This document shows positions 42,092 through 50,900 of a DNA stretch of 51,004 nt, piece by piece. The translations under genes were made by a program, and so were the position numbers. Source of the DNA: Pseudomonas capeferrum (GTDB lineage Bacteria > Pseudomonadota > Gammaproteobacteria > Pseudomonadales > Pseudomonadaceae). How positions within the stretch are numbered: position 1 is the stretch's first letter; the number at the start of each line of letters is the position of its first letter. The stretch lies in contig NZ_JAAMQM010000033.1 in assembly GCF_013523055.1 (NCBI RefSeq), forward strand, positions 1-51,004, given 5' to 3'. The notes under the pieces were generated by a model. The model was not told where the DNA came from. It saw nothing but the letters and a program-made list of their open reading frames with translations, and did no database searches.

Positions 42092-42167
42092 TTCGCGGGC
42101 AAGCACGCTCCCCAGATACCCGGCCGCTTTCAAGGGCTGCGAGGGCTGTGTGGGGCTTGCCCGCGAA
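42092..42167. repeat. REP-like inverted pair after fadE
   Basis: TTCGCGGGCAAGCACGCTCC (42092-42111) and a partner ending GGCTTGCCCGCGAA (42154-42167) face each other across 36 bases, downstream of fadE. Confidence 0.75.
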
Positions 42168-42253
42168 TGGTCAGCACCGGCAGCACATTGCCCAAGTCCT
42201 TCTCAACCGGCGTATACTCCGCGCCCGTTTCAACTTCACCGAGGACTGCCCCC

Positions 42254-42664
42254 ATGGCCAATCCGCACCTGCACTACCACCTGCAATTGCTCCACCACCT
42301 GCGCACCATCCTGGCAGCCCTGGGTGAAGCCGAACAGGTACCGGAGGAAAGCCACGCCCTGTTCCTCGAACGCTTTGACGAGTTGCTGACCCTGCTGCCG
42401 CAAGATCCACTCGAAAGCCAGTATCTGGGCCAGGACCTGATCTGCCAGGTGATCCAGCGCTACCCGCAAATCGCCCATCTGGTACCGCGCGACCTGTTGT
42501 GGTTCTTTGCTGGTGACTGCCTGCACTTTATGCCCGACGAAGAGCTAGACCTGTATCAGCAATTGGAAGAGCGCCGCTACGAGGCCGAACAGAACGGCGA
42601 ACCGTTCGATTGGAATGCGCAAAAGCAGTTGCTGAACCTGGCCTCCAGCGCCCCTCGCCACTAA
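42254..42664 (+). CDS. PA2817-family protein
   Basis: A 136-residue soluble protein of unknown function, resembling PA2817 of P. aeruginosa, which also sits near an acyl-CoA dehydrogenase. It starts MANPHLHYHLQLLHHLRTIL and is rich in helix and acidic residues, with DLLWFFAGDCLHFMPDEELDLYQQLEE near the C-terminus. AGGA lies nine bases before ATG 42254; an upstream in-frame ATG at 42167 falls in the REP element and is rejected. A GC-rich hairpin (GGCACCTG/CAGGTGCC, about 42670-42691) follows. Confidence 0.82.
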   Translation: MANPHLHYHLQLLHHLRTILAALGEAEQVPEESHALFLERFDELLTLLPQDPLESQYLGQDLICQVIQRYPQIAHLVPRDLLWFFAGDCLHFMPDEELDLYQQLEERRYEAEQNGEPFDWNAQKQLLNLASSAPRH

Positions 42665-42767
42665 GCCCCTCGGCACCTGCCTGGCCAGGTGCCTGACGAT
42701 ACTTCCGCCTACACGTGCTACTTCGCCCTACATCCTTTCCCGGCGTCGATCCATACCCTGAAGGCAG

Positions 42768-42794
42768 ATTCAAGCGAACTCCGACCGCTTGAAT
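42768..42794. promoter_or_regulatory. Perfect inverted repeat upstream of the pilin gene
   Basis: ATTCAAGCG (42768-42776) and its exact complement CGCTTGAAT (42786-42794) are separated by nine bases and end 51 bases before the pilin ATG. It may be an operator for a dimeric regulator or a leader hairpin. I saw no convincing -35/-10 pair in the 181-base interval. Confidence 0.55.
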
Positions 42795-42845
42795 AGCTGC
42801 AGGCTCTGCCCGCAGCCCTTCGACCTTCACTGTATGGATTGAACA

Positions 42846-43391
42846 ATGAAAAAGATCATGATGACACTTGCCTTAAGCCTGGCAAGCAGCACTGCATTCG
42901 CCGCAGATGAAACCGGGCGCATCAACTTCCACGGTAGTGTCTACGCCGGTGGCACCTGCCCCATCGAAGTCGTCGACCCGGGCGCCGGCGTGCTGCCCTG
43001 GGTATCGCTGGGCAACTACCTGAGCAAGTACTTCACTACCCCCGGCACAGCCACTCCCGATGTCGCCTTTGCACTGCGAGTCACCCCGGATGCCACCTGC
43101 GTGATCGCACCAAACGCAAAAGCCAAGATCACCTTCGAGTCGCTGCATGGTCCCGCCGGTACCGGTGGCGAGTTCTACGCAGTCCGTGGGGGCGGTGCTA
43201 CCCATATTGCGGTCGAGATCAAGGACGAGGACAAGAACAGGGTCGAACCGCTGGACCCGTCCAAGGAATACGACCTGTATTCGTCCCAGCCCACGGATCT
43301 GAAATTCTACGCCGCCTACGTGTCGACCGGCGCCACGGTCGGTGAAGGTCTGGCCGAAGCCGAAGTGAACTTCAAGGTCGAACTGCCTTGA
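42846..43391 (+). CDS. Fimbrial major subunit (pilin), chaperone-usher type
   Basis: A 181-residue secreted subunit. The first 19 residues form a signal peptide with cleavage after AFA. GRINFHGSVY (24-33) is the donor-strand extension, and Cys38 and Cys85 are placed to form the usual pilin disulfide. AEAEVNFKVELP at the end is the C-terminal strand pattern. It is the first gene of a pilin-chaperone-usher-adhesin operon. The ribosome site is weak (GGA). A stem-loop follows before the chaperone gene. Confidence 0.88.
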   Translation: MKKIMMTLALSLASSTAFAADETGRINFHGSVYAGGTCPIEVVDPGAGVLPWVSLGNYLSKYFTTPGTATPDVAFALRVTPDATCVIAPNAKAKITFESLHGPAGTGGEFYAVRGGGATHIAVEIKDEDKNRVEPLDPSKEYDLYSSQPTDLKFYAAYVSTGATVGEGLAEAEVNFKVELP

Positions 43392-43398
43392 TGGTCCT

Positions 43399-43420
43399 CC
43401 AGGTGCGGTCACGCACCTGG
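43399..43420 (+). other. Intercistronic hairpin pilin-chaperone
   Basis: CCAGGTGCG and CGCACCTGG pair over nine bases with loop GTCA, 8 bases after the pilin stop. No T-tract follows. Such hairpins often protect the upstream pilin message or reduce read-through, giving more pilin than assembly proteins. Confidence 0.65.
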
Positions 43421-43451
43421 AATCCCCTTCTTTCTGAAACGGTCATCTTTC

Positions 43452-44189
43452 ATGCTCTCCATCACCCGCACCTCGACGCTGCTGGGAGGCTGCTTGCTGG
43501 CGCTGGTCTGTACCCTGAACAGCGCCCATGCCGCTCTTACCATCAGTACCACACGCATCGTTTACGACAGCGCCCAACGCAGCGCCTCGGTAGTCATCGC
43601 CAACCCCAGCCAACGCCCGTTCGCCGCACAGACCTGGATCAACACCCAGGCCGACGATACCACCACGGCCGTCCCCTTCATCACCGCACCTGCGCTGTTC
43701 CGGCTGTCTGCCGGCAAAGACCAGACAGTCCAGATCAGCGGCCTGCCCAACGACCTGCCCCAGGACCGCGAATCACTGTTCTTCTTCAACCTGCAGGAGG
43801 TCCCTCAGGCAAGTAACGGGCCCAGTAATGTACTCAACATCGCCCTGCGCACTCGGATCAAGCTGTTCTACCGCCCGACACAAATTCAAGGCGACCCGGT
43901 ACGCAGCCTCAAGGAACTATACCTTGCCATAACCCGGCAAGAGGGCCGCCCTCACCTGTCCATCCGCAACCCGACGCCCTACCACTACACCTTCAGCCGC
44001 CTCGATATCGTCAACGGCAGTCAGCAAAAAGCCATACCCGCCACTGACATGCTGGCGCCCCTTTCCGAGCGTAGCTATGCGCTGCCAGCGGGCATCGACG
44101 GCTCCAATCTGCAAGCGATCGTGACGGTCATCAACGACTACGGCGGCACCAGCAAGCCCCTGACTCTGCCCGTGCACAACACACCCTGA
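43452..44189 (+). CDS. Periplasmic fimbrial chaperone (PapD-like)
   Basis: A 245-residue periplasmic chaperone that holds pilus subunits by donor-strand complementation. A signal peptide ends about residue 27 (NSAHA). The N-terminal Ig-like domain begins ALTISTTRIVYD with the conserved Arg35; VPFITAPALFRLSAGKDQTVQI and ESLFFFNLQEVP are G1/F1 strand motifs, and RTRIKLFYRP has the second conserved basic residue. It lies between pilin and usher. Confidence 0.93.
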   Translation: MLSITRTSTLLGGCLLALVCTLNSAHAALTISTTRIVYDSAQRSASVVIANPSQRPFAAQTWINTQADDTTTAVPFITAPALFRLSAGKDQTVQISGLPNDLPQDRESLFFFNLQEVPQASNGPSNVLNIALRTRIKLFYRPTQIQGDPVRSLKELYLAITRQEGRPHLSIRNPTPYHYTFSRLDIVNGSQQKAIPATDMLAPLSERSYALPAGIDGSNLQAIVTVINDYGGTSKPLTLPVHNTP

Positions 44190-44216
44190 TCCCAACGGCA
44201 TTCTTGAGGACGTCAA

Positions 44217-46715
44217 ATGATCCTGCGACCCCTTGGGCGCGGGCGTGTTCGCCTGCGCCACGCGTGCCTGATAATCATCTGCATATCGGCCCCCATGGCA
44301 CTGGCAGACTCCCATGAACCTTCGGACATGGAATTCCAGGCAGGCTTTCTTCGGCAAGATCCAAGGCAGCCAACCGGGACTGCGGTGCATGCCTTGCGTG
44401 CGCTCTCCGAACGAGAGGAACTTCCGCCCGGACGGTATCCGGTACGGGTGCAGGTCAACCTGACGTCTGCTGGGTTGCGTGAACTGCTGCTCGAAGCCGA
44501 CCCTGCCAGTGGACGTCTACGGCCTTGCCTTTCGCCTGAACTACTGGACGAGCTGGGCCTGCGCCTGGAGGCGTTGCCGGACCCGTCCGTACGCGAACAA
44601 CCCTGTCTCGACTTGCCAGGCCTGGTGCCGGGCGCACTCGCCGATTTCGACAGCAGCCAACTGCAGCTTGCCATTTCCATCCCGCAGATTGCCCTGCGCC
44701 GGGACCTGGCCGGCCAGGTAGACCCAGCAAGCTGGGACAATGGCATCCCGGCCGCGTTCGTCAACTACCAGGCTTCGATGCTGCAAAGCGACACCCGTGG
44801 CCAAGGTCGCTACAGCAACCAGGACCTGTACCTCAATGGTGGTATCAACCTGGGCGGCTGGCGCCTGCGTAGCAGCCAATCCTGGCGCCAGGACAACCAG
44901 GGCCAACGACAATGGAGCCGCGCCTATACCTACGCTCAGCATGACCTGCCCGGCACCTGGGGCAATATCACGCTGGGTCAGAGCTTCACCAGTAGCGATG
45001 TGTTCCGTGGCATACCCGTCAGCGGTATGCGCCTGGCCTCCGATTTTGACATGCTGCCCGACACCCACCGCAGCTATGCTCCTACGCTACGTGGCGTGGC
45101 GCAGACACGGGCCAAGCTTGAAGTGTGGCAAAACGGCTACCCGATCTACTCCACTTACGTCAGCCCCGGCTCCTACGCCATCGACGACCTGAACGTCGGC
45201 GGCACGGGTGAACTGGAGGTAGTGCTCACCGAAGCCGATGGCCAAGTGCGGCGGTTCACCCAGCCCTATGCCAGCATCAGTAATCTGCTGCGACCCGGGG
45301 TGTGGCGTTACAGCACCACCCTTGGCCGCTACAACCCCGCTGCTGGCGACCAGGACCCGCTTATCTGGCAAGGCACCCTGGCCTTGGGCACGGTGTGGAA
45401 TGCCACGCTGTATGGCGGCCTGATGGCCAGTGAGGGATATACCGCCGAAGCTGTCGGTATCGCCCGCGATCTGGGCGCAGCAGGAGCGCTGTCGTTCGAC
45501 GTCACCCATTCGAGCAGTGACCTCGCGCCTGTCGAAGACCGTACCCTGCAAGGGCTCAGCTATGCCATCAAGTACAGCAAGGCCTTCAACAGTGGTACGC
45601 ACCTGCGCTTTGCCGGTTACCGCTATTCAACCCAAGGCTATCGTGACTTCGATGAGTGGATCAACCAGCGCAGCAGCGATCGAACCTTCCTCGGCAGCCG
45701 CCGCAGCCGCCTCGAAAGCTCGATCAATCAACGCATTGGCCAGCGCAGCGCCCTAAGCCTGTCAGTGTCGCAACAGGACTATTGGCAACGCGGCGATGTT
45801 CAACGCCAGTTCCAGTTCAACTTCAGCACCCAGCACAAGGGCATCAGCTACAGTTTCAACGGCTCACAGTCGTTGACGCAAACGCGCTCTGGCAGCGACC
45901 GACAGTTCGGCCTCACTGTGTCGATCCCATTGGAATTCGGGCGCAGCAGCACCTTGAGTCTCGACCTGCAGCATTCGGCCCACGGCACTTCGCAGCGCGC
46001 CGCGCTGAGCAGCCATGCCGACCGGCTGAGCTACAACGCCAGTGTGGCGATCAACGAGCGGCAGCAGCAAAGCGCCGGGCTCTCGCTGGCCTACCAGGCG
46101 CCCCAGGCCACGGTGGGTGCGGGGATTAGCGCTTCCGACAACCATCACAGCCTGTCCCTCAACCTCAGTGGCGCGGCGCTGGTACATGCTGACGGCGTGG
46201 AACTGGGGCCTTATTTGGGGGAAACCATCGGCCTGCTGCACGTGCCTGATATCGCCGACGTGGGCTTGCAGAACAATAGCGCCTTGCGTACCAACGCCAA
46301 GGGTTATGCCCTGGTGCCCCATCTGCGACCTTACCGGGCCAACCAGTTGGTACTCGATACGGACCGGCTAAGCCCCGAAGTGGACATCGACAATGGTACC
46401 GCCACAGTCACGCCGCGCCGTGGGGCGATAGTCAAAAGCCAGTTCAACGCCCGCCGGGCCAACCGCGTAGTGCTGACCCTGCTCGCCAGAGACCAGCAGC
46501 CGCTGCCATTTGGCACTCAGCTGCACGATACCGACAGCAACGTGCTCGGCATGGTGGGCCAGGCCGGCCGAGCCATGTTGTCGCTGAACGATGGCGTACA
46601 GCGCATGGAAGCCCGCTGGGGCGACTCGCCGGACGACGGCTGCCTGTTCCAGGTGGACCCTCAATCGACCCCGCCAGACCAGGGCTACCGCCTACAGACG
46701 CTGACCTGTAAATGA
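44217..46715 (+). CDS. Outer-membrane usher (FimD/PapC)
   Basis: An 832-residue usher that forms the secretion and assembly pore. The signal peptide is unusually basic at the N-terminus and is cleaved about residue 31. MEFQAGFLRQDPRQ begins the N-domain; the barrel includes PYASISNLLRPG and the plug region; the C-domain begins near ARRANRVVLTLLARDQQPLPFGTQ. GAGG precedes ATG. It is intact and of normal length for the family. Confidence 0.95.
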   Translation: MILRPLGRGRVRLRHACLIIICISAPMALADSHEPSDMEFQAGFLRQDPRQPTGTAVHALRALSEREELPPGRYPVRVQVNLTSAGLRELLLEADPASGRLRPCLSPELLDELGLRLEALPDPSVREQPCLDLPGLVPGALADFDSSQLQLAISIPQIALRRDLAGQVDPASWDNGIPAAFVNYQASMLQSDTRGQGRYSNQDLYLNGGINLGGWRLRSSQSWRQDNQGQRQWSRAYTYAQHDLPGTWGNITLGQSFTSSDVFRGIPVSGMRLASDFDMLPDTHRSYAPTLRGVAQTRAKLEVWQNGYPIYSTYVSPGSYAIDDLNVGGTGELEVVLTEADGQVRRFTQPYASISNLLRPGVWRYSTTLGRYNPAAGDQDPLIWQGTLALGTVWNATLYGGLMASEGYTAEAVGIARDLGAAGALSFDVTHSSSDLAPVEDRTLQGLSYAIKYSKAFNSGTHLRFAGYRYSTQGYRDFDEWINQRSSDRTFLGSRRSRLESSINQRIGQRSALSLSVSQQDYWQRGDVQRQFQFNFSTQHKGISYSFNGSQSLTQTRSGSDRQFGLTVSIPLEFGRSSTLSLDLQHSAHGTSQRAALSSHADRLSYNASVAINERQQQSAGLSLAYQAPQATVGAGISASDNHHSLSLNLSGAALVHADGVELGPYLGETIGLLHVPDIADVGLQNNSALRTNAKGYALVPHLRPYRANQLVLDTDRLSPEVDIDNGTATVTPRRGAIVKSQFNARRANRVVLTLLARDQQPLPFGTQLHDTDSNVLGMVGQAGRAMLSLNDGVQRMEARWGDSPDDGCLFQVDPQSTPPDQGYRLQTLTCK

Positions 46716-46741
46716 CGCGATACCCACCCATTCACCGTGAA

Positions 46742-46766
46742 ATGCGCGCCGGCCATCGGCGCGCAT
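46742..46766 (+). other. Intercistronic hairpin usher-adhesin
   Basis: ATGCGCGCCG and CGGCGCGCAT form a perfect 10-bp stem with a five-base loop, between the usher stop and the adhesin start. The AGGA ribosome site of the adhesin gene lies five bases after it. Confidence 0.65.
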
Positions 46767-46781
46767 GACCAGGAAACGCCT

Positions 46782-47864
46782 ATGAAACACTTCAAGTACA
46801 TCGCGCTTGTCGTCGCGATGGTCGCCAGCGGCCAGGCACATGCCGGCGATGTCTGTAACTGGAGCGCAGGAACTCCCCCTTTGCATATCACTCGCGTGCT
46901 TGCGGGTGTCATGCATGTGCCTGGCGGTGCCAAGCCGGGGGATGTGATCGGCACGCCCAATACGCGAGAGTTCACCCAGTCTTTCCCCGCGTCGGAATTC
47001 CTTTGCTTCAACGATGGCACAGTACTCTGGCGGTTCGATATGAATCCGACCGCGCCTATCTTCCCGGACCCGTTACCGCCCGTCGGCGGCATGCCCTCCA
47101 ATGGTCATATCCTGAAAACCAATATCGACGGCATTGGCGCGCGCATTATGTTGGACATCCCATTCAACGGTTCGGCCAACGGCTACTTCATGCCAGAGGG
47201 TGGGGCACACAACCCGTTCATCCCCTTTCGCTCTACCCAGCAGGCCAACACCGACGTCGGGGGCTTCAGGCTCCGGGGGTTCTCAAACCGGGTTACGCTG
47301 GTGAAGACAGGTGACATCGCCCCAGGCATACACTATGTCGACAGCGAGCTGTTCACTGGCCATTTCAGCCCCGTCGGCATGGGGCTGGTCCTGCGCTACC
47401 GATTGCAAGCCACCGTATTACAGACCCAATGCAGCCTCATTGGCGACCCAGTGAGCGCCGACCCGGTAGAACTCGGCGACTGGGACAAGGCCGACTTCCA
47501 GGCGATAGGCACCACCACTGCGACCATCCCCTTCGCCATTACCTTGAGCAACTGCCAAACCGACGCTGGGGGGCAGACCAGAGCGACCATAGAGCTCGAC
47601 GGTGCCGAAGGCTCGACACCGGTCCTTGGGCTCGATGGCGTGTTCAGCCTCACCAGCGACTCCGACGTTGAAGGCATCGGCATCCAGATACTCAAAGATG
47701 ACCATTCGCCATTGCCGCTACAAAAAGAGGTGGACCTCAAGGCGATCCAGGACGGCAGTACCGTACTCAACTTCGGCGCCCGCTTCTACCAGACCGACAG
47801 CGCTAGCGCAGTCCGGCCTGGCAAGGCCAAAGGCGCGCTGAACTTCACCATTCGTTATCGCTGA
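46782..47864 (+). CDS. Fimbrial tip adhesin
   Basis: A 360-residue two-domain secreted protein. The signal peptide ends at AHA (residue 22). An N-terminal part (about 23-205) without known motifs is the likely receptor-binding domain; the C-terminal half (about 215-360) is a pilin domain with cysteines in LQTQCSLIGDP and LSNCQTDA and ending GALNFTIRYR, the strand that is passed to the next subunit. ATG 46782 follows AGGA. It is last in the operon, the usual adhesin position. The ligand is unknown. Confidence 0.85.
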   Translation: MKHFKYIALVVAMVASGQAHAGDVCNWSAGTPPLHITRVLAGVMHVPGGAKPGDVIGTPNTREFTQSFPASEFLCFNDGTVLWRFDMNPTAPIFPDPLPPVGGMPSNGHILKTNIDGIGARIMLDIPFNGSANGYFMPEGGAHNPFIPFRSTQQANTDVGGFRLRGFSNRVTLVKTGDIAPGIHYVDSELFTGHFSPVGMGLVLRYRLQATVLQTQCSLIGDPVSADPVELGDWDKADFQAIGTTTATIPFAITLSNCQTDAGGQTRATIELDGAEGSTPVLGLDGVFSLTSDSDVEGIGIQILKDDHSPLPLQKEVDLKAIQDGSTVLNFGARFYQTDSASAVRPGKAKGALNFTIRYR

Positions 47865-47879
47865 CAAGCCTATGGCCAG

Positions 47880-47917
47880 ATAAAACGATGCCCAGGTGCC
47901 TTGTGGTAGCTGGGCAT
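47880..47917 (-). terminator. Terminator after the Rhs gene
   Basis: On the minus strand ATGCCCAG and CTGGGCAT pair around a 14-base loop, followed by CGTTTTAT. It lies about 20 bases after the Rhs stop codon and between it and the converging adhesin gene. Confidence 0.55.
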
Positions 47918-47938
47918 GTGATGGTCAATGCAAACGGT

Positions 47939-50900
47939 TCAGGCAACGCTCTGGGTCGAACTCAGAATGTTCACTGGGTCGTAACCGTAAGTGCAGTCGC
48001 CTTGAACGGGGTCGGTGACTGTACGCAGGCGGTTGAGCGCGTCGTACTCCAGCGCACGCCCTGCATCATCACGCGTCAGGTTGCCATTGGCATCATATTC
48101 GAGCTTGATCTCGGCCGGGTATGGCGCGCCGCCGTTGTTGGTAATCCGGCTCAACTGAACCGGGTCAGGGTTTTCGAAATGGTAAACAGCCATGTTCGTT
48201 CCACCCGGGAACCGAGTCAGCACCTGCGTGATATTGTCCAGCGCGTCGAAGCGGAAAACCTGACCCGTGATGTGCTTGCCATAGGGATCCACAGGGCATT
48301 GATCGCCTTCGCAACCGTACGTCGTCAGCCGGCCTCGCGTATCGTACTTGTAAGTCTCCTCGCGCAGCGTGGTGTTTCCTTCCTTGAGGGTACGCTTGGT
48401 CATTCGGTCAAAATCGTCATATTCTTGGGTCAGCACCTGTTCCGGAGAATCACCAAACGTGAACGTACGCGAGATCTCACGCTCCAGCTCGTCGTAGCCG
48501 AGGGTTGTCTTCAACGAGTTGACAGGGCTGGCGTTGTCGTCGATTTCGACGGTCTTGAAGCTGAGCGTACGGCTCAACGCGTCATATTCGAACTCGGACA
48601 CCAGCGCACCCAGTGAGGTTTTTGCAAGTCGCCCGCTGTTGTCGTAGACGTAACTCTGAGTCTGGTTCAGCACATCGACATAGCTTTCCAGGCGCCCCCG
48701 GAAGCTGTAGGCGTATGCCATGTCGTATTCGCCACGGGTTTCAGTCTTCACTTCACCCGTGCTGAAGTAGGTACGCGAGAACGCCTGGCCACCCTCCTCG
48801 CTACAGCTTTCCAACCGCGCACTTTTGCTGTCCAGGGTATAAGCAGCCTCTTGCCCGCCGAGGATTCGCCGCACCGGCTCTTCGCTCAGGTGGGGCTGAT
48901 ACGTGTATTGGATCTCGCCTTTCGGGGTTTTCACGGTGCACGGTTTGAGCTGGCCGGTCAGGTATCCGTAAGTCTGTTCGCGTCCCCCTGTTTTCGACAG
49001 GACCATGCGGTCCAGGCCATCGAAGCCTTGTTCGCCTAACAGTGCATCGCCCACCTTGATGGTGACCGGCAAGTCTTTTTCGCTGTGCGCAGCGTAGGTG
49101 CGCACCACCACTTCACCTTCTCGCAGCTGATGGTTCAGCAAACGGTCGAACGGGTCATAAGTGAACGCCTCCTGCTGTTGGCTATCTTCAACCAGGCCAG
49201 AAACCTCCTTGACCCTTCGGCCAAACCCATCGTAGTCAGTAATCGTCTGGCTCTTGATCTCTGTTTCCTGCTCATCGGCAGGCGCCCTCTTGATCAAGCG
49301 GCGCGCGCGAACAGGGTTGTCGAACAGGTTCAACTGGCTTTCGGTCACCCCGGTCTTGGTGCCGTTTTCCAGCTCTTGGCCCTTGTCGTCCAATACCTGC
49401 TGGCGCCACTCACGCGTGATCGGGCCTGTCGAGCCATCGCCGATAGGGTCGATTTCGGCGAACTCACCTACCCCGTCCGGCCCGATCACGCAAAGCTGTT
49501 CCCCCCAAGCGTCGTACCTGACATGGCTGACCAAGTGCAGCTCATGGTCCTTGAGCCAGTCGATTTCTGTTTCCGAAGCCACATTACCCCATGCGTCATA
49601 AGTGGCCTTGTAGGTCGACCTGAAGCCGCCTTCCGACCATTCCTTGTCAGCGTCATCCCGCTGCTCTTCGACGGTACGGTACGCTCCATCGAAATAGGCC
49701 ACGGTCTTCACATTCTTGACATCGATACGCGCCTGGGTTGCCTGGTCACTCTCGCTGGCGCAAAGCTGGTACTCGTAGCGTCGCTCCGCTTCTTCCGGCT
49801 TGCCTGGGCTGACAATTTCGTGGGTGACACGACGCAACGGGTCGAACAGAGTGAGAATTTCCACATCGGTGTCGTCGCGGCTGAGCACCATCTCGCCCGT
49901 TGCCAGCGAGTGCTGCACCCTTGTCTCCTTGGCCGCGCCATCGAAACCGGTCAAGGTCTGCTTGTCCTGCAAGACACGCAAGCCCCTGAGCTTGAGCATG
50001 TAGCTGCGATCGCGTGCATGATCGGCTTGTGCCGTTTCTTGCCAGTCGAGCGCTTCGAACGTGTAGGCATGCTCGATGCGGGTGTCCAGCGTTTTCGGCG
50101 CACCCCGCTTGTCTGCTTCGGGATTCGGGAACGCCGTTACCTGTGCCTGCAGGCGTCCATGCACCAGCGGCTTATCGGGCTGGACCGTTTCGTCCGCGGC
50201 CTGCAAGTAACGGTGGCTGACCGTTTTCAGGTCGCGGCCGCTGGCCAGGGTTTCGCTGTTCAGCGCCAGCCAGAAGTCCTGCTGGGTTTGTGCCGCTGAG
50301 GCAGCCAGCACTGGCAGGCGCTGGTAGCTGTAGCGAGTGGTCCGCGCAAGCGCAGAGCCAGAATGGCCATTGGCGGGCTTTTCGGTTTTTTCCTTAAGAT
50401 GGCGAACGAACCCTTGCTCGTCGCCCGGGTAATCTGCCTCTGCCTTGTCGTACCAGCTGTAGGTTTCTTCTATCCCGTTAGCTAGCGTGCGGCTCTTCAG
50501 GTTGCCATGGTCATCGTAGGTGCTGCTGACTGTTTCCTTGCGATTGCGAGTGGCATTGCTTTTCAGCCACCACTGAGTCTCGACCCCATGTGGCAGCTGG
50601 CAGTAATTGGGCTGCTCGGCAAAGGTACGGTCGGCAAGCAGATTGTACGCCGTGGTGACTTGTCGGATATTGTCACCAATGACTTCTTTGTCATCATTAC
50701 CCAGCTGGCTGCCGTGACAGATCGCCTCGGTGGTGATCAGGTGAAACTTGTTGAAGCTGCGCACGATGCTGCGCACCGGCTTGCCATCGACCCACAGCGT
50801 TTCGGTGGTGCCATAGTCATAGTCGAGTGCCTTGCGGAACAGGTTGTCCAGGCCATCGTCCTTCCACTCCAGTGCCACGTTGCCGCCCAGGAAGTTGTGC

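Noticed and set aside
42665..42845. Invertible fimbrial switch like fimS
   Set aside because: Only one 9-bp inverted repeat with a 9-base gap is present and there is no recombinase gene in the window.
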